A stretch of DNA of 64,000 nt from Bacillus sp. V5-8f (lineage in GTDB: Bacteria > Bacillota > Bacilli > Bacillales > DSM-1321): assembly GCF_002863565.1 (NCBI RefSeq), contig NZ_PGUW01000004.1, positions 310,001-374,000 on the forward strand, given 5' to 3'. The notes below the pieces were generated by a model that saw only the letters and a program-made list of their open reading frames with translations, had not been told where the DNA came from and did no database searches. The position numbers were made by a program, and so were the translations under genes. This document shows, in pieces, positions 56,770 to 64,000 of this stretch (the stretch's first letter is position 1; the number at the start of each line of letters is the position of its first letter).

Positions 56770-58686
56770 ATGTTGCAGACGCTGCCTTTTCAGGTAACGA
56801 AGGAAGATTCTTTCTATGAAAAATTTTCCGAGTGGATTGGAGATGTTTTTTACGATATTCTTCCTGAAAAGGGATTCGAGGAACGCGATGAGCAGATTTT
56901 TATGGCATTCCAGCTGGAAAAAGCCTTTAAAGAAAAGAAAATTGTTTTTGCTGAAGCCGGAGTAGGGACCGGCAAAACGCTCGTTTACCTTCTTTATGCA
57001 ATCTGCTATGCCAGGTATACTAATAAACCTGCAATTATTTCATGTGCTGATGAAACACTTATCGAACAGCTGGTAAAAGAAGAAGGGGATATTAAAAAGA
57101 TTAAAAAAGCCCTGGGCATTGATGTTGACGTACGGCTTGCGAAATACCATGACCAATATGTTTGCCTTAAAAAACTGGAGCATGCTGTTAATACAGTGGA
57201 TTCTGAAGGCATTGACCAGCTTCATGAAGAACTCCCTAAATTTGTTTATGGCAGCGGCTCAATGTCGGCTTACACGCCTTATGGTGACCGAAAACAATAT
57301 CCTTACCTGGATGATGAAGACTGGGCAAAGGTCGGCTGGGACCAGCTGCAAAACTGTTTTACATGTGATATGCGGCATCGGTGCGGCCTGACGCTTTCTA
57401 GGGATTTCTATCGTAAATCCACAGACTTAATCATCTGTTCCCATGATTTTTTCATGGAACATATTTGGACAAAGGACAAGAGGAAGCGGGAAGGACAACT
57501 TCCTTTGCTGCCGGAGCATAGCTGTGTAATTTTTGATGAAGGGCACTTGCTTGAATTCTCCGCACAGAAAGCGTTGACCTATAAAATTGGTGAAGCAACC
57601 CTATCAAACGTGCTTGAAGCATTGACCGCAAACGATGTTCGTGACGAGACACTGTATGTCATTGAAGAACTAATCGATATAAACGAAGAGTTCTTCCATA
57701 TCCTGGGGCAAGTTGCGATTCCGGTACCAGGATCTGGCCGCTATAGGATCCCTTCTTCTGAACATGTCAACCAGTTTGCAAAAAAACTGCATCAAAAAGT
57801 CGAACAGCTAGAAGAAAGCTTAGTATTTGAATCAGAGATGTACACCATCAATGAGTATGACTTGAAGGTCACTGAAGAATATTTGGAACAATTGGGTTAC
57901 TCTCTTTCATTGTTTCTTAGGAACCAGCAGGCTGTAACCTGGTTTGAGAACAACGGAGGCTCTAAAACCCTCGTGATCATGCCACGTCTTGTGAAAGATA
58001 TACTGGGGGAAGAAGTTTTTTCCAAAAACATGCCATATGTATTTTCGTCTGCGACTCTTTCAGAGAATAAGTCCTTCGACTACATTGCAGAGAGCTTAGG
58101 CATAAATAAATACACAAGCTTTTCGGTGGATTCTCCATTCGATTACGATGATGCCATGAAAATTTTCATTCCTGTTTTTGAAAATGGCAACCAATATCAA
58201 AAGATGGAATATGCACGAAAAACGATTGAGGAAGAACAGGGAAGGACCCTTGTCCTTTTCCGTTCAAAAGAAGAATTGCAATGGTTTAAGAAAAACACCG
58301 CGCCTTCGGACTATTCATTCTATTATGAAGGAGAATCGGAAATCAGCGATCTAGTGAAAAAATTCCAGGAAGAAGAGCATTCCGTTTTACTGTCCTATCA
58401 TTTGTGGGAGGGATTGGATATTCCGGGAGAATCGTTAAAAAATGTTGTGATTTTCTCACTCCCATTCCCTCCGCATGATCCGGTATTTGAAGCGAAGCGC
58501 GCAACGGCAAGCGATCCCTTCAAACAAGTCGATCTGCCATACATGCTGCTTCGCCTTCGCCAGGGAATCGGCCGGTTGATAAGGACATCCCATGATTCTG
58601 GAAAGGTTCACATTCTTACGGAAAAAAACCTTCCTGAAAATGTTTTGGAAAGTATCATTTCGGTTCTACCGACAGCACCTCAATAA
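56770..58686 (+). CDS. ypvA: XPD/DinG-like iron-sulfur helicase YpvA
   Basis: A 638-residue superfamily 2 DNA helicase. Walker A is GVGTGKT (64-70), and the DEAH-like box is DEGH at 256-259. Between them lie C132, C196, C199 and C205 with C-x2-C-x5-C spacing, the pattern of the 4Fe-4S cluster in XPD and DinG. C-terminal motifs include SYHLWEGLDIPGESL and LRQGIGRLIRTSHD. So, unlike the DinG at 30 kb, this one should be an active helicase. No exonuclease domain is attached. Its role, probably in DNA repair, is inferred. Confidence 0.93.
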   Translation: MLQTLPFQVTKEDSFYEKFSEWIGDVFYDILPEKGFEERDEQIFMAFQLEKAFKEKKIVFAEAGVGTGKTLVYLLYAICYARYTNKPAIISCADETLIEQLVKEEGDIKKIKKALGIDVDVRLAKYHDQYVCLKKLEHAVNTVDSEGIDQLHEELPKFVYGSGSMSAYTPYGDRKQYPYLDDEDWAKVGWDQLQNCFTCDMRHRCGLTLSRDFYRKSTDLIICSHDFFMEHIWTKDKRKREGQLPLLPEHSCVIFDEGHLLEFSAQKALTYKIGEATLSNVLEALTANDVRDETLYVIEELIDINEEFFHILGQVAIPVPGSGRYRIPSSEHVNQFAKKLHQKVEQLEESLVFESEMYTINEYDLKVTEEYLEQLGYSLSLFLRNQQAVTWFENNGGSKTLVIMPRLVKDILGEEVFSKNMPYVFSSATLSENKSFDYIAESLGINKYTSFSVDSPFDYDDAMKIFIPVFENGNQYQKMEYARKTIEEEQGRTLVLFRSKEELQWFKKNTAPSDYSFYYEGESEISDLVKKFQEEEHSVLLSYHLWEGLDIPGESLKNVVIFSLPFPPHDPVFEAKRATASDPFKQVDLPYMLLRLRQGIGRLIRTSHDSGKVHILTEKNLPENVLESIISVLPTAPQ

Positions 58687-58693
58687 GTGTTAA

Positions 58694-58718
58694 AGCCGGG
58701 GTTAATTCCCCGGTTTTT
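58694..58718 (+). terminator. Terminator of ypvA
   Basis: CCGGGG (58696-58701) pairs with CCCCGG (58708-58713), then five T. Confidence 0.88.
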
Positions 58719-58752
58719 CTAAAATTAATAATTATTTCTTTCTTGCTGCATT

Positions 58753-58905
58753 TCAATATTGAGCCATTTCATCCTCTTTGGCACAGTCATAGCAGATGAG
58801 TCCATTCCTTTTTTATACTCCCTCAAAAAATCCATTCCGGCAATAAATCTTCTTTTCGCATTTTTTACAAAAACCAACTATCTCATGAGTAATAGCTTTT
58901 TTTGT
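58753..58905 (-). pseudogene. Decayed zinc-ribbon ORF
   Basis: In the ~300-bp gap between ypvA and ypwA the reverse strand reads VGFCKKCEKKIYCRNGFFEG, an in-frame TAA at 58813-58815, then KRNGLICYDCAKEDEMAQY. Two CxxC pairs spaced as in small zinc-ribbon proteins are visible on both sides of the stop. No start codon of the ATG, GTG or TTG type exists in the upstream part of the frame. Both facts suggest a pseudogene, although a sequencing error at the stop is possible. The rest of the gap holds only the ypwA promoter region. Confidence 0.45.
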
Positions 58906-58990
58906 TTGTTAGAAATTAAACCTAAAGAATGGTAATTTTAGTTATAGTATATGTTAGAATTAACCCGTAACGCAAAAGGAGGAATCGTTG

Positions 58991-60511
58991 GTGTCCGCTT
59001 CTGTTGATAAAATTGAAAAAGAATTTTTGGAATATGTAAAAAAAATATCGGCCTATGGAGAAGCATTGTCATTGGTATATTGGGATATGAGAACTGGCGC
59101 CCCAAAAAAGGGGATTGATCAGAGGTCGGAAGTAGTCGGAGTACTATCTTCTGAGGTGTTCAATATGTCGACAAGTGAAGACATGGCAGCATTTATTGCG
59201 AAACTTTCTTCTACTGCAGCAAAAAAAGAGCTTTCCCATATTACAAATAAAATCGTTGACGAGTGTAAAAAAGAGTATGAAAGAAATAAAAAAGTTCCGG
59301 CAGAGGAGTATAAAGAGTTCGTAGTTCTTCAATCAAAAGCGGAAAGCGTGTGGGAAGATGCTAGGGAGGCAAGCGATTTTGCGATGTTTCAGCCTTACCT
59401 TGAACAGATTGTAGCCTATACAAGAAAGTTTGTTGGATATTGGGGCTATGAGGGAAATCCATATAACACGCTTCTGGATATGTATGAACCCGGCATGACC
59501 GTCGAGGTACTTGACCAGGTTTTTGGCGAGCTTCGTGAACGGATCGTACCATTGGTCAAAGCGATTTCTGAAAGCAAAAACAAGCCTGAAACTTCATTCT
59601 TGTTTAAAAGGTTTCCAAAAAACAAACAAAAGGAGTTCAGTCTTGACGTTTTAAAACAGCTTGGGTATGACTTTGAAGCAGGACGTTTGGATGAGACAGT
59701 CCACCCGTTTGCTACAGGGCTTAATGTGGGAGATGTACGAATAACAACCCGATATGATGAAGACGATTTTAGGGGAGCGATTTTCGGCACGATACATGAA
59801 TGTGGACATGCCATCTATGAACAAAATATTTCAAAGGAACTGACAGGAACATTATTAGATGACGGCACCTCAATGGGAATCCATGAATCCCAATCCCTTT
59901 TCTTTGAGAACTTCATCGGCCGTAATAAAAGCTTTTGGAAAAAACAGCTTCCTCTTTTAAAGCATTATGCACCCGGTCAATTCGAAAATGTGGAATTGGA
60001 GGAGTTTTATCGTGCGATCAATGAATCCAAACCTTCATTAGTCCGGGTGGAGGCGGATGAACTTACATATACCCTACATATCATGATTCGTTATGAAATC
60101 GAGAAAGCACTATTCAATAACGAGCTGGAAGTGAAGGATTTACCCCAAGTATGGAATAGAAAGTATCAAGAATACCTAGGGATTACACCTGAGAACGATG
60201 CAATCGGTGTATTGCAGGATGTACACTGGTCTGGTGGCAGCTTTGGATACTTTCCGTCTTACGCGTTAGGCTACATGTATGCGGCACAAATAAAACATGC
60301 CATGCTTAAGGAAATAGCGAATTTCGACGAGCTGCTGGAAGAGGGAAATATTGTTCCGATCAAAAGCTGGCTGAATGAAAAAGTGCACAAATACGGAAAA
60401 ACGAAAAAACCACTGGAAATCCTAGAATCAATTACGGGCGAAGGATTAAATGCAGCATATCTGATTGATTACCTGGAAGATAAATATAAAAGTGTTTATC
60501 AATTAAAATAA
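58991..60511 (+). CDS. ypwA: M32 metallocarboxypeptidase (carboxypeptidase Taq family)
   Basis: A 506-residue cytoplasmic zinc carboxypeptidase. The zinc motif HECGH is at 269-273 with the third-ligand block HESQ at 298-301; family motifs HPF (238-240) and DVRITT (248-253) are present. It removes C-terminal residues from peptides, probably in peptide turnover. GTG 58991 or TTG 58988 may start it after AAAGGAGG. TGTTAGAAT near 58955 may be its promoter. Confidence 0.95.
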   Translation: MSASVDKIEKEFLEYVKKISAYGEALSLVYWDMRTGAPKKGIDQRSEVVGVLSSEVFNMSTSEDMAAFIAKLSSTAAKKELSHITNKIVDECKKEYERNKKVPAEEYKEFVVLQSKAESVWEDAREASDFAMFQPYLEQIVAYTRKFVGYWGYEGNPYNTLLDMYEPGMTVEVLDQVFGELRERIVPLVKAISESKNKPETSFLFKRFPKNKQKEFSLDVLKQLGYDFEAGRLDETVHPFATGLNVGDVRITTRYDEDDFRGAIFGTIHECGHAIYEQNISKELTGTLLDDGTSMGIHESQSLFFENFIGRNKSFWKKQLPLLKHYAPGQFENVELEEFYRAINESKPSLVRVEADELTYTLHIMIRYEIEKALFNNELEVKDLPQVWNRKYQEYLGITPENDAIGVLQDVHWSGGSFGYFPSYALGYMYAAQIKHAMLKEIANFDELLEEGNIVPIKSWLNEKVHKYGKTKKPLEILESITGEGLNAAYLIDYLEDKYKSVYQLK

Positions 60512-60557
60512 TCGGCAGGGGATGCAGTGCCATGTCCCTATGTAAAAGGAAGAGAGA

Positions 60558-61475
60558 ATGAGAAATCTATTACCGGTTTTTGCAGTGGTTGCGGCTGCTT
60601 TCTTATGGGGAATCATCGGTGTTTTTGTTAAAGGCCTGGTGGCGGCAGGTTTAACAGCAATGGAAATCGTTACGGTCAGGGTGTGTTGCGCAAGCCTTTT
60701 TTTACTTTTAATTGGCTTTATAAAGAACCCAAACCTATTAAAAATAAAAATATCAGACATTTACTTATTCATCGGTACGGGTATCCTCAGCATTGTCTTC
60801 TTTAACTGGTGTTACTTTACAGCCATGAACATGCTGTCCATTTCCACAGCAGTGATTTTGCTGTATACCTCTCCGGTGTTTGTCATGATATTATCGTGGG
60901 TGTTCTTTAAGGAAATCATAAATATGCCGAAAATATTGCTTCTTGGCTGTACTTTTTTAGGCAGCATTCTTATAGCTGGAGTAAACGGACTTGCTGCTTC
61001 AGATTGGGACGGGATCGGCTTCTTAATTGGGATCGGTTCAGGGCTTGGATATGCTTTGTACAGCATCTTTGGAAAGCTTGCGCTTAAAACATACCATACA
61101 TTCACAATAACGGCATATACTTTTTTTACTGCATCTATTTTCTTGCTTCCTGCAACAGGAATTTGGCATCTGACGGATCAGATAATAAAACCGAAGCCGT
61201 TGATTCTAATACTGGGGCTCGGTTTGTTTTCCACCGTAATTGCCTATTTGCTTTATACATGGGGGTTGGGCAAAATGGATGGTAGTAAAGCGGCTGTGAT
61301 TGCTACAGTAGAACCTGTTACTGCGATGATCCTTGGATTTGTCTTATATGGAGAAAGACTATCAGTTTTGCAGTTGGCTGGTGCTTTTATAATTCTGGGA
61401 GCGGTGCTTTATTATAATAATATGTCTGAAAGCAAAATTGGCAAGGTTGACACAGGGAATAATCCATCGATTTAA
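60558..61475 (+). CDS. EamA-family (DMT) transporter
   Basis: A 305-residue membrane protein with ten predicted helices in two five-helix EamA repeats (AAAFLWGIIGVFVKGL in the first; SGLGYALYSIFGKLAL in the second, and ATVEPVTAMILGFVLYGE). Members export metabolites or amino acids; the substrate cannot be told from sequence. ATG 60558 has AAGGAAGAGAG upstream. It starts 46 bp after ypwA and may be co-transcribed with it. Confidence 0.92.
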   Translation: MRNLLPVFAVVAAAFLWGIIGVFVKGLVAAGLTAMEIVTVRVCCASLFLLLIGFIKNPNLLKIKISDIYLFIGTGILSIVFFNWCYFTAMNMLSISTAVILLYTSPVFVMILSWVFFKEIINMPKILLLGCTFLGSILIAGVNGLAASDWDGIGFLIGIGSGLGYALYSIFGKLALKTYHTFTITAYTFFTASIFLLPATGIWHLTDQIIKPKPLILILGLGLFSTVIAYLLYTWGLGKMDGSKAAVIATVEPVTAMILGFVLYGERLSVLQLAGAFIILGAVLYYNNMSESKIGKVDTGNNPSI

Positions 61476-61511
61476 AAGAAGCAGGCATGTTAAACGAATG
61501 CCTGCTTCTTT
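61475..61511. terminator. Bidirectional terminator between the EamA and cbaA genes
   Basis: AAAGAAGCAGGCAT (61475-61488) is perfectly complementary to ATGCCTGCTTCTTT (61498-61511) over 14 bp, between two convergent genes. Confidence 0.92.
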
Positions 61512-61516
61512 GCCTA

Positions 61517-63172
61517 TTACCATAATTTGAATCCTTTTTGGCCAGGAGGTGCGTTTTGGATCATATCAATCAGCGGGATTGTGTAAGCGAATAGAATCAA
61601 TACGACCGTGACTCCAAGCCATATTTTCCAGTTCTCGAAAACCAATGGTGTTTTTTCCGCTGTTTCTGCCGCCTCTCCAACAGGGAATTCCTGTTCTCCT
61701 TTAGGTGCAAAAAATGCCAGGTTAATAAAAATAATCAAAACTAAGATAATAGCAATAAAGAGGATTGTACCCCCAACTGCTTGGGCAAGTTGATATGGAA
61801 TCCATTCAGCTGCTTGTGAAGAACCACCGTACGTTGAGAATGATGAGCGGCGTGGTGCTCCAAGAAGACCTGCAGCATGCATCGCTCCGGACATGAAGGT
61901 CATTCCAATGGCCCAAAGGCAACCTTGGACGAGGGCCAGTTTATTCATTTTCTTAGTTAATATACGACCCGTCAGGTGAGGAATCAACCAATAAGAGATG
62001 CCGAAAAATGTTAGGACAACTGCAGTGGCAAGTGTTAGATGGAAATGCCCAGTTACCCAGATTGTGTTATGCACAACCTGGTTCATTTGGTGCGATGCGT
62101 TCACCATTCCGCCTGCGCCTGCTGGGATAAATGCAACCATTCCAATAAAAGGCACTGTAAATCTTGCATCACCCCAAGGGAGCTTTTTAAGCCATCCGAA
62201 TAATCCTTTTGCTCCTTTTTGGCGTCCGTATGTTTCAAATGTCCCAAACAAAGAGAACGCTGTCATTAACGATGGAATGACAACTAGGAATGTTAAGGCA
62301 ACCTGCAAGAACTTCCATACTGGATCAATGCCAGGTTCGGTTAATTGATGGTGAAAACCAACAGGAATAGAGAATAGCAAGAATAAGATGAAAGACATTC
62401 GTGCCAATGAATCTGAAAAAATTTTGGCGCCAATAATTTTTGGGATGATTACGTACCAGCACATATAAGCAGGCAATAACCAGAAATATACAAGCGGATG
62501 CCCAAAATACCAGAAAAGGGTACGGCTAATCAAAACATCAATCGTTTCCACAAGGCCTAACGACCAAGGAAGCATTTGCAAAAGCACTGTAGCGGCCACA
62601 CCAATGGTTGCGACAATCCAAAGAAGTGTATTGACTACTACCATGAAGCTTAATAATGGGCTTACTTTGCCGGGATTGTTTCTGCGCCATCTTATATACG
62701 AAGTAAGCAAAGCTCCACCTCCAATCCAGCTGCCCACTACGATTAACGTCAATCCGCCATAGAAGATAGGATGGGCCTGGAGCGGTGCATAGAAAGTAAA
62801 AAGTACAGATGCTTTATTTAACAAAACCATCGCCGCAGCCATGGACGTTCCAATTGTCATTAACCAGAAACCAGCCCATCCGGACTTTCTTGCCCCGTTT
62901 GACAAGGTACCGGCTGTACGGCTCATTGCTGCTATTTGGAACCCAATAATAAAGAATGTTGTAAGGACAAGTCCCAGTAATACACCATGGACGGTTAATA
63001 CTTGATAGTAAGTAATCGGGGCAGGGAGCTCGAACTTTCCCGAACGCACTAACACCTGGAAAAGCCCTGCAAGGCCTCCAAGCGCTAATGCAATAAACGC
63101 AACATAGAAATGGGCCATGGATAGCCTGGCATCGCGCGGGTTCACTTTATTTATTCCGGCTGTGCTTTTCAT
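61517..63172 (-). CDS. cbaA: ba3-type cytochrome c oxidase subunit I
   Basis: A 551-residue haem-copper oxidase subunit of the B (ba3) type, with 13 or so membrane helices. It reduces oxygen to water and pumps protons. Key features are VHGVLLG (low-spin haem histidine), YFGHPLVYFWLLPAY (CuB histidine and the cross-linked tyrosine), FHHQLTEPG (CuB histidines) and VTGHFHL (haem ligands). The absence of the A-type proton-channel motifs and the short partner subunits fit the B family. Its ATG overlaps the cbaB stop by one base (TAATG). Confidence 0.95.
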   Translation of the reverse strand: MKSTAGINKVNPRDARLSMAHFYVAFIALALGGLAGLFQVLVRSGKFELPAPITYYQVLTVHGVLLGLVLTTFFIIGFQIAAMSRTAGTLSNGARKSGWAGFWLMTIGTSMAAAMVLLNKASVLFTFYAPLQAHPIFYGGLTLIVVGSWIGGGALLTSYIRWRRNNPGKVSPLLSFMVVVNTLLWIVATIGVAATVLLQMLPWSLGLVETIDVLISRTLFWYFGHPLVYFWLLPAYMCWYVIIPKIIGAKIFSDSLARMSFILFLLFSIPVGFHHQLTEPGIDPVWKFLQVALTFLVVIPSLMTAFSLFGTFETYGRQKGAKGLFGWLKKLPWGDARFTVPFIGMVAFIPAGAGGMVNASHQMNQVVHNTIWVTGHFHLTLATAVVLTFFGISYWLIPHLTGRILTKKMNKLALVQGCLWAIGMTFMSGAMHAAGLLGAPRRSSFSTYGGSSQAAEWIPYQLAQAVGGTILFIAIILVLIIFINLAFFAPKGEQEFPVGEAAETAEKTPLVFENWKIWLGVTVVLILFAYTIPLIDMIQNAPPGQKGFKLW

Positions 63173-63648
63173 TATTTAACCACCTCAATTCTGGAGCTCA
63201 TCATATGGTGACCAACACCACAATATTCATTACATAGAATTAGGAATTCCCCTGTCTTGTTGAATGTGGTAACATATTCGCTGACATAACCCGGTTCAAG
63301 CATCATATTGATATTTGTTCCAGCCACTTCAAAACCATGGATGACATCCTTCGTGGTCGCCATGACCTTTACCTTTGATCCCTTGGGAACTTCAACTTTT
63401 GCCGGATTGTAGGAAAATGCGGATGCAACGAACACTAATTCATAGTCCCAATCCTTGCCTTCAACCTTGTTAAGCCCTGGTTTATTGAAAGGCTTAGTAG
63501 TATCTACCTTTTGGGGATCTATCGTGGTTAAACAACTAGGCGGTTGGTTCCCCATGAAGAATGCGCTTACACCAACGACGGTAAGGAACAGAAGAAGCGA
63601 CCCTATACCGAACACGAGCCAAAATTTTTCGAACTTATGCATATGCAT
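63172..63648 (-). CDS. cbaB: ba3-type cytochrome c oxidase subunit II
   Basis: A 158-residue subunit with one N-terminal membrane helix (about 10-32) and a cupredoxin domain outside. The CuA ligands are complete: H104 (VIHGFEV), C139, E141, C143, H147 and M150 in CNEYCGVGHHMM. It takes electrons from cytochrome c, for instance from the c domain of QcrC or a small cytochrome. ATG 63648 follows AAGGGGGAA on the reverse strand. Confidence 0.95.
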   Translation of the reverse strand: MHMHKFEKFWLVFGIGSLLLFLTVVGVSAFFMGNQPPSCLTTIDPQKVDTTKPFNKPGLNKVEGKDWDYELVFVASAFSYNPAKVEVPKGSKVKVMATTKDVIHGFEVAGTNINMMLEPGYVSEYVTTFNKTGEFLILCNEYCGVGHHMMSSRIEVVK

Positions 63649-63668
63649 AATTTTTCCCCCTTACATTC

Positions 63669-63821
63669 CTATAAACGGTCCAAATACAAGAAATACACAC
63701 TGACCCATGTAATGATGAGAATAAATCCAAGAATGAAAACGGATGCAAGAGTTCCAGTAAGCGAAGAATGGTTATCCTCCACTTTTGTTCGGGTTTTGGT
63801 GTTTAATTCTGGTGACGCCAT
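63669..63821 (-). CDS. cbaD: ba3-type oxidase small subunit IIa
   Basis: A 50-residue protein with one membrane helix (LASVFILGFILIITWVSVYF) and a hydrophilic N-terminus, directly upstream of cbaB on the same strand. This matches cytochrome c oxidase subunit IIa of the ba3 type. ATG 63821 has AAGGAGTG seven bases upstream, and the stop is 20 bp before cbaB. It is too short for usual ORF limits and easily missed. It is the first visible gene of the operon. Confidence 0.85.
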   Translation of the reverse strand: MASPELNTKTRTKVEDNHSSLTGTLASVFILGFILIITWVSVYFLYLDRL

Positions 63822-64000
63822 ATTTTTCACTCCTTCCTAGAAAATTCAGAAATTGGATGTGTACATTCTCATCATACAAGACAATTTGTTAGATTCTAGT
63901 TGGTTTTTCTCGTTTCACATATTGTTCAATCTATACTTATTTAACATGATAATAGGGGAAATTTGATTTAGCAGTGACTTTCATCACTTTTTCCATTTAT

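Noticed and set aside
63973-63992. Small hairpin AGTGA-loop-TCACT followed by T near the window end
   Set aside because: The stem has only 5 bp and no upstream gene on that strand is visible, so it cannot be called a terminator with confidence.

Overview
The window is a stretch of chromosome from a spore-forming, low-GC Gram-positive bacterium of the family Bacillaceae, but not Bacillus subtilis itself. The evidence is the gene order, which follows the B. subtilis hbs-to-ypwA segment almost gene for gene, the AGGAGG-type ribosome sites with frequent TTG and GTG starts, a class B RNase P RNA, bacillithiol genes (bshA, bshB1), and sporulation genes (cotD, ypjB). I see no prophage, insertion sequence, transposase, CRISPR array, tRNA or rRNA operon, so this is mostly core genome.

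Layout. 1-4.4 kb: HU protein (hbs), GTP cyclohydrolase I (folE), the tryptophan-sensing RNA-binding protein TRAP (mtrB), then the menaquinone-7 side-chain set hepS-menG-hepT. 4.5-12.4 kb: ndk, cheR, and the aromatic amino acid cluster aroC-aroB-aroH / hisC-tyrA-aroA. In B. subtilis the trp operon sits between aroH and hisC; here it is missing and replaced by a 144-bp gap with its own promoter. 12.5-20.6 kb: a degenerate amidohydrolase-like protein, ypiA, ypiB (reoY), ypiF, the menaquinol:cytochrome c reductase qcrABC, ypjA, ypjB and a membrane zinc protease. 20.6-27.4 kb: ypjC (reverse strand), then mazG-like ypjD, dapB, mgsA, bshB1, bshA, cca, birA. 27.4-29.9 kb: panBCD behind a long structured leader. 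30-39.5 kb: exonuclease-helicase dinG, a secreted protein with a decayed metallo-beta-lactamase fold, a frameshifted ypmA, ypmB, aspB, asnS, dnaD, nth, ypoC. 39.5-46.4 kb: ponA-recU (reverse), yppC, small ypp genes, an Hsp20 protein (reverse). 46.6-52.9 kb: mrfAB DNA repair pair, repeat-rich spore coat protein CotD, ypsA, gpsB, an unexplained structured leader, and rnpB. 53-61.5 kb: a PAS-GGDEF-EAL protein, an rRNA methyltransferase, a 58-residue protein, iron-sulfur helicase ypvA, a decayed zinc-ribbon ORF, M32 carboxypeptidase ypwA and an EamA transporter. 61.5-64 kb: a ba3-type cytochrome oxidase on the reverse strand, including a 50-residue subunit IIa.

Functionally the window links menaquinone synthesis (chorismate and the heptaprenyl chain) to menaquinol oxidation by QcrABC and a terminal oxidase. 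It also holds wall growth control (PBP1, GpsB, YpsA, ReoY) and several DNA repair enzymes (RecU, Nth, MrfAB, DinG, YpvA).

Most worth a second look: the leader between gpsB and rnpB, the panBCD leader, the missing trp operon beside a retained TRAP gene, the frameshift in ypmA, two proteins that keep a fold but have lost its metal ligands, and the 27-bp repeats in cotD. I did not find a convincing new multi-gene system.
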